Shown here: positions 13,557 through 13,786 of the stretch, piece after piece
How positions within the stretch are numbered: the stretch's first letter is position 1
Layout: every line of letters starts with the position of its first letter
Assembly: GCA_012523875.1 (NCBI GenBank)
Contig: JAAYSW010000006.1
Coordinates: 1-13,786, forward strand
Reading direction: 5' to 3'
Origin: Clostridiales bacterium
Lineage (GTDB): Bacteria; Bacillota; Clostridia; Oscillospirales; Ruminococcaceae
Length of the DNA: 13,786 bases
Position numbers and translations under genes: made by a program
The notes under the pieces: generated by a model
Database searches by the model: none
What the model was told of the DNA's origin: nothing
Seen by the model: only the letters and a program-made list of their open reading frames with translations

Positions 13557-13585
13557 TTGACAAATATAAAATTATGTTTTATAAT
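13557..13585 (+). promoter_or_regulatory. Perfect consensus promoter of ylxM
   Basis: TTGACA (13557-13562), a 17-nt spacer and TATAAT (13580-13585), a full match to the housekeeping sigma consensus. Transcription should start near 13592, at or just inside a small stem, TGTAAAG (13589-13595) with CTTTACA (13604-13610). This is expected to be a strong constitutive promoter for the operon leading out of the window. Confidence 0.8.
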
Positions 13586-13667
13586 ATGTGTAAAGTGATT
13601 ATGCTTTACAGGGGAATCTACATGGATAAACATAGGGGTATCAAATAAATGAGGAGCGATGATATCT

Positions 13668-13786
13668 ATGAGTAAGGAGTATAGAATAGCCATTCTTATG
13701 GATACCTATGGAAATCTATTAACCGATAAACAACGTGATTTTATGGAACTTTACTACTATGAGGATTTGTCTTTATCGGAAATAGC
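13668..13786 (+). CDS. ylxM: YlxM-type SRP-operon helix-turn-helix protein, N-terminal part (runs off the right edge)
   Basis: The frame is open from 13668 to the window end, giving 39 residues. The visible part, with DTYGNLLTDKQRDFMELYYYEDLSLSEIA, matches the start of the UPF0122/YlxM family. These are sigma-factor-like HTH proteins of about 110 residues encoded just before ffh in many Firmicutes and thought to modulate the signal recognition particle operon. The LLTDKQRDFMELYYYEDLSLSEIA part is the first helix pair and start of the HTH. An in-frame ATG at 13659 would add three residues but lies only 2 nt from GAGGAG (13651-13656). The ATG at 13668 is 11 nt away and gives the usual family start, yet the choice is not certain. 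The preceding promoter is a perfect consensus. ffh would be expected next, outside the window. Confidence 0.85.
   Translation, partial: MSKEYRIAILMDTYGNLLTDKQRDFMELYYYEDLSLSEI

Noticed and set aside
13508..13693. 61-residue minus-strand open frame upstream of ylxM
   Set aside because: It runs opposite to a perfect consensus promoter and the ylxM start, and lacks a ribosome site and recognisable features.

Overview
The window is AT-rich (about one third G+C by eye) with strong Shine-Dalgarno sequences, intrinsic terminators and near-consensus sigma-70/A type promoters. Together with NrdR, a YlxM-type protein, DUF4830 and DUF4870 proteins and an MsmX/MsmK-type ATPase, this points to a low-G+C Firmicute, most likely a clostridial anaerobe (Oscillospirales/Lachnospirales-like). 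The taxon is an inference. I see no mobile element, CRISPR array, tRNA, rRNA or phage gene; this looks like ordinary chromosomal core sequence.

Layout. At 1-378 is the 3' end of secF (or a fused secDF), followed by a terminator whose loop carries the -35 box of the next promoter. That promoter drives a two-gene unit, a TIM-barrel sugar isomerase/epimerase-like protein and nrdR (545-1796). A small DUF4870-like membrane protein follows (1945-2349). It converges through a two-way terminator on a minus-strand lipoprotein-like DUF4830 protein (2386-2847). Next on the plus strand come an RsuA-family pseudouridine synthase (2973-3749) and a sugar-ABC ATPase of the MsmX/UgpC type (3869-4999). A minus-strand pair follows: a MOP-family polysaccharide flippase and the purine nucleoside phosphorylase deoD (7287 down to 5180). 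A divergent AT-rich region then leads to an unannotated 40-residue membrane peptide (7473-7595) and ilvE (7707-8777). On the minus strand is a two-gene glycogen/maltodextrin unit: glgP (13215 down to 10819), then a cytoplasmic GH13 amylase (10726 down to 8843). At the right edge is the start of a ylxM-type gene (13668 on), preceded by a perfect TTGACA-N17-TATAAT promoter.

How the genes fit together. The clearest functional theme is alpha-glucan use. GlgP would release glucose-1-phosphate from glycogen or maltodextrin, the GH13 enzyme would cut or debranch what GlgP leaves, and the MsmX-like ATPase could energise import of malto-oligosaccharides through permeases encoded elsewhere. The other genes are housekeeping: protein export, ribonucleotide reductase control, rRNA modification, purine salvage, branched-chain amino acid transamination and the SRP operon.

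The most interesting non-coding signal is in the 5' leader of glgP. Two GC-rich 6-bp complementary pairs are interleaved with geometry that fits an H-type pseudoknot just upstream of the ribosome binding site. Other points for a second look are the promoter embedded in the secF terminator, the 40-residue peptide gene, a U-less hairpin between glgP and the amylase, and several inverted repeats at promoters.
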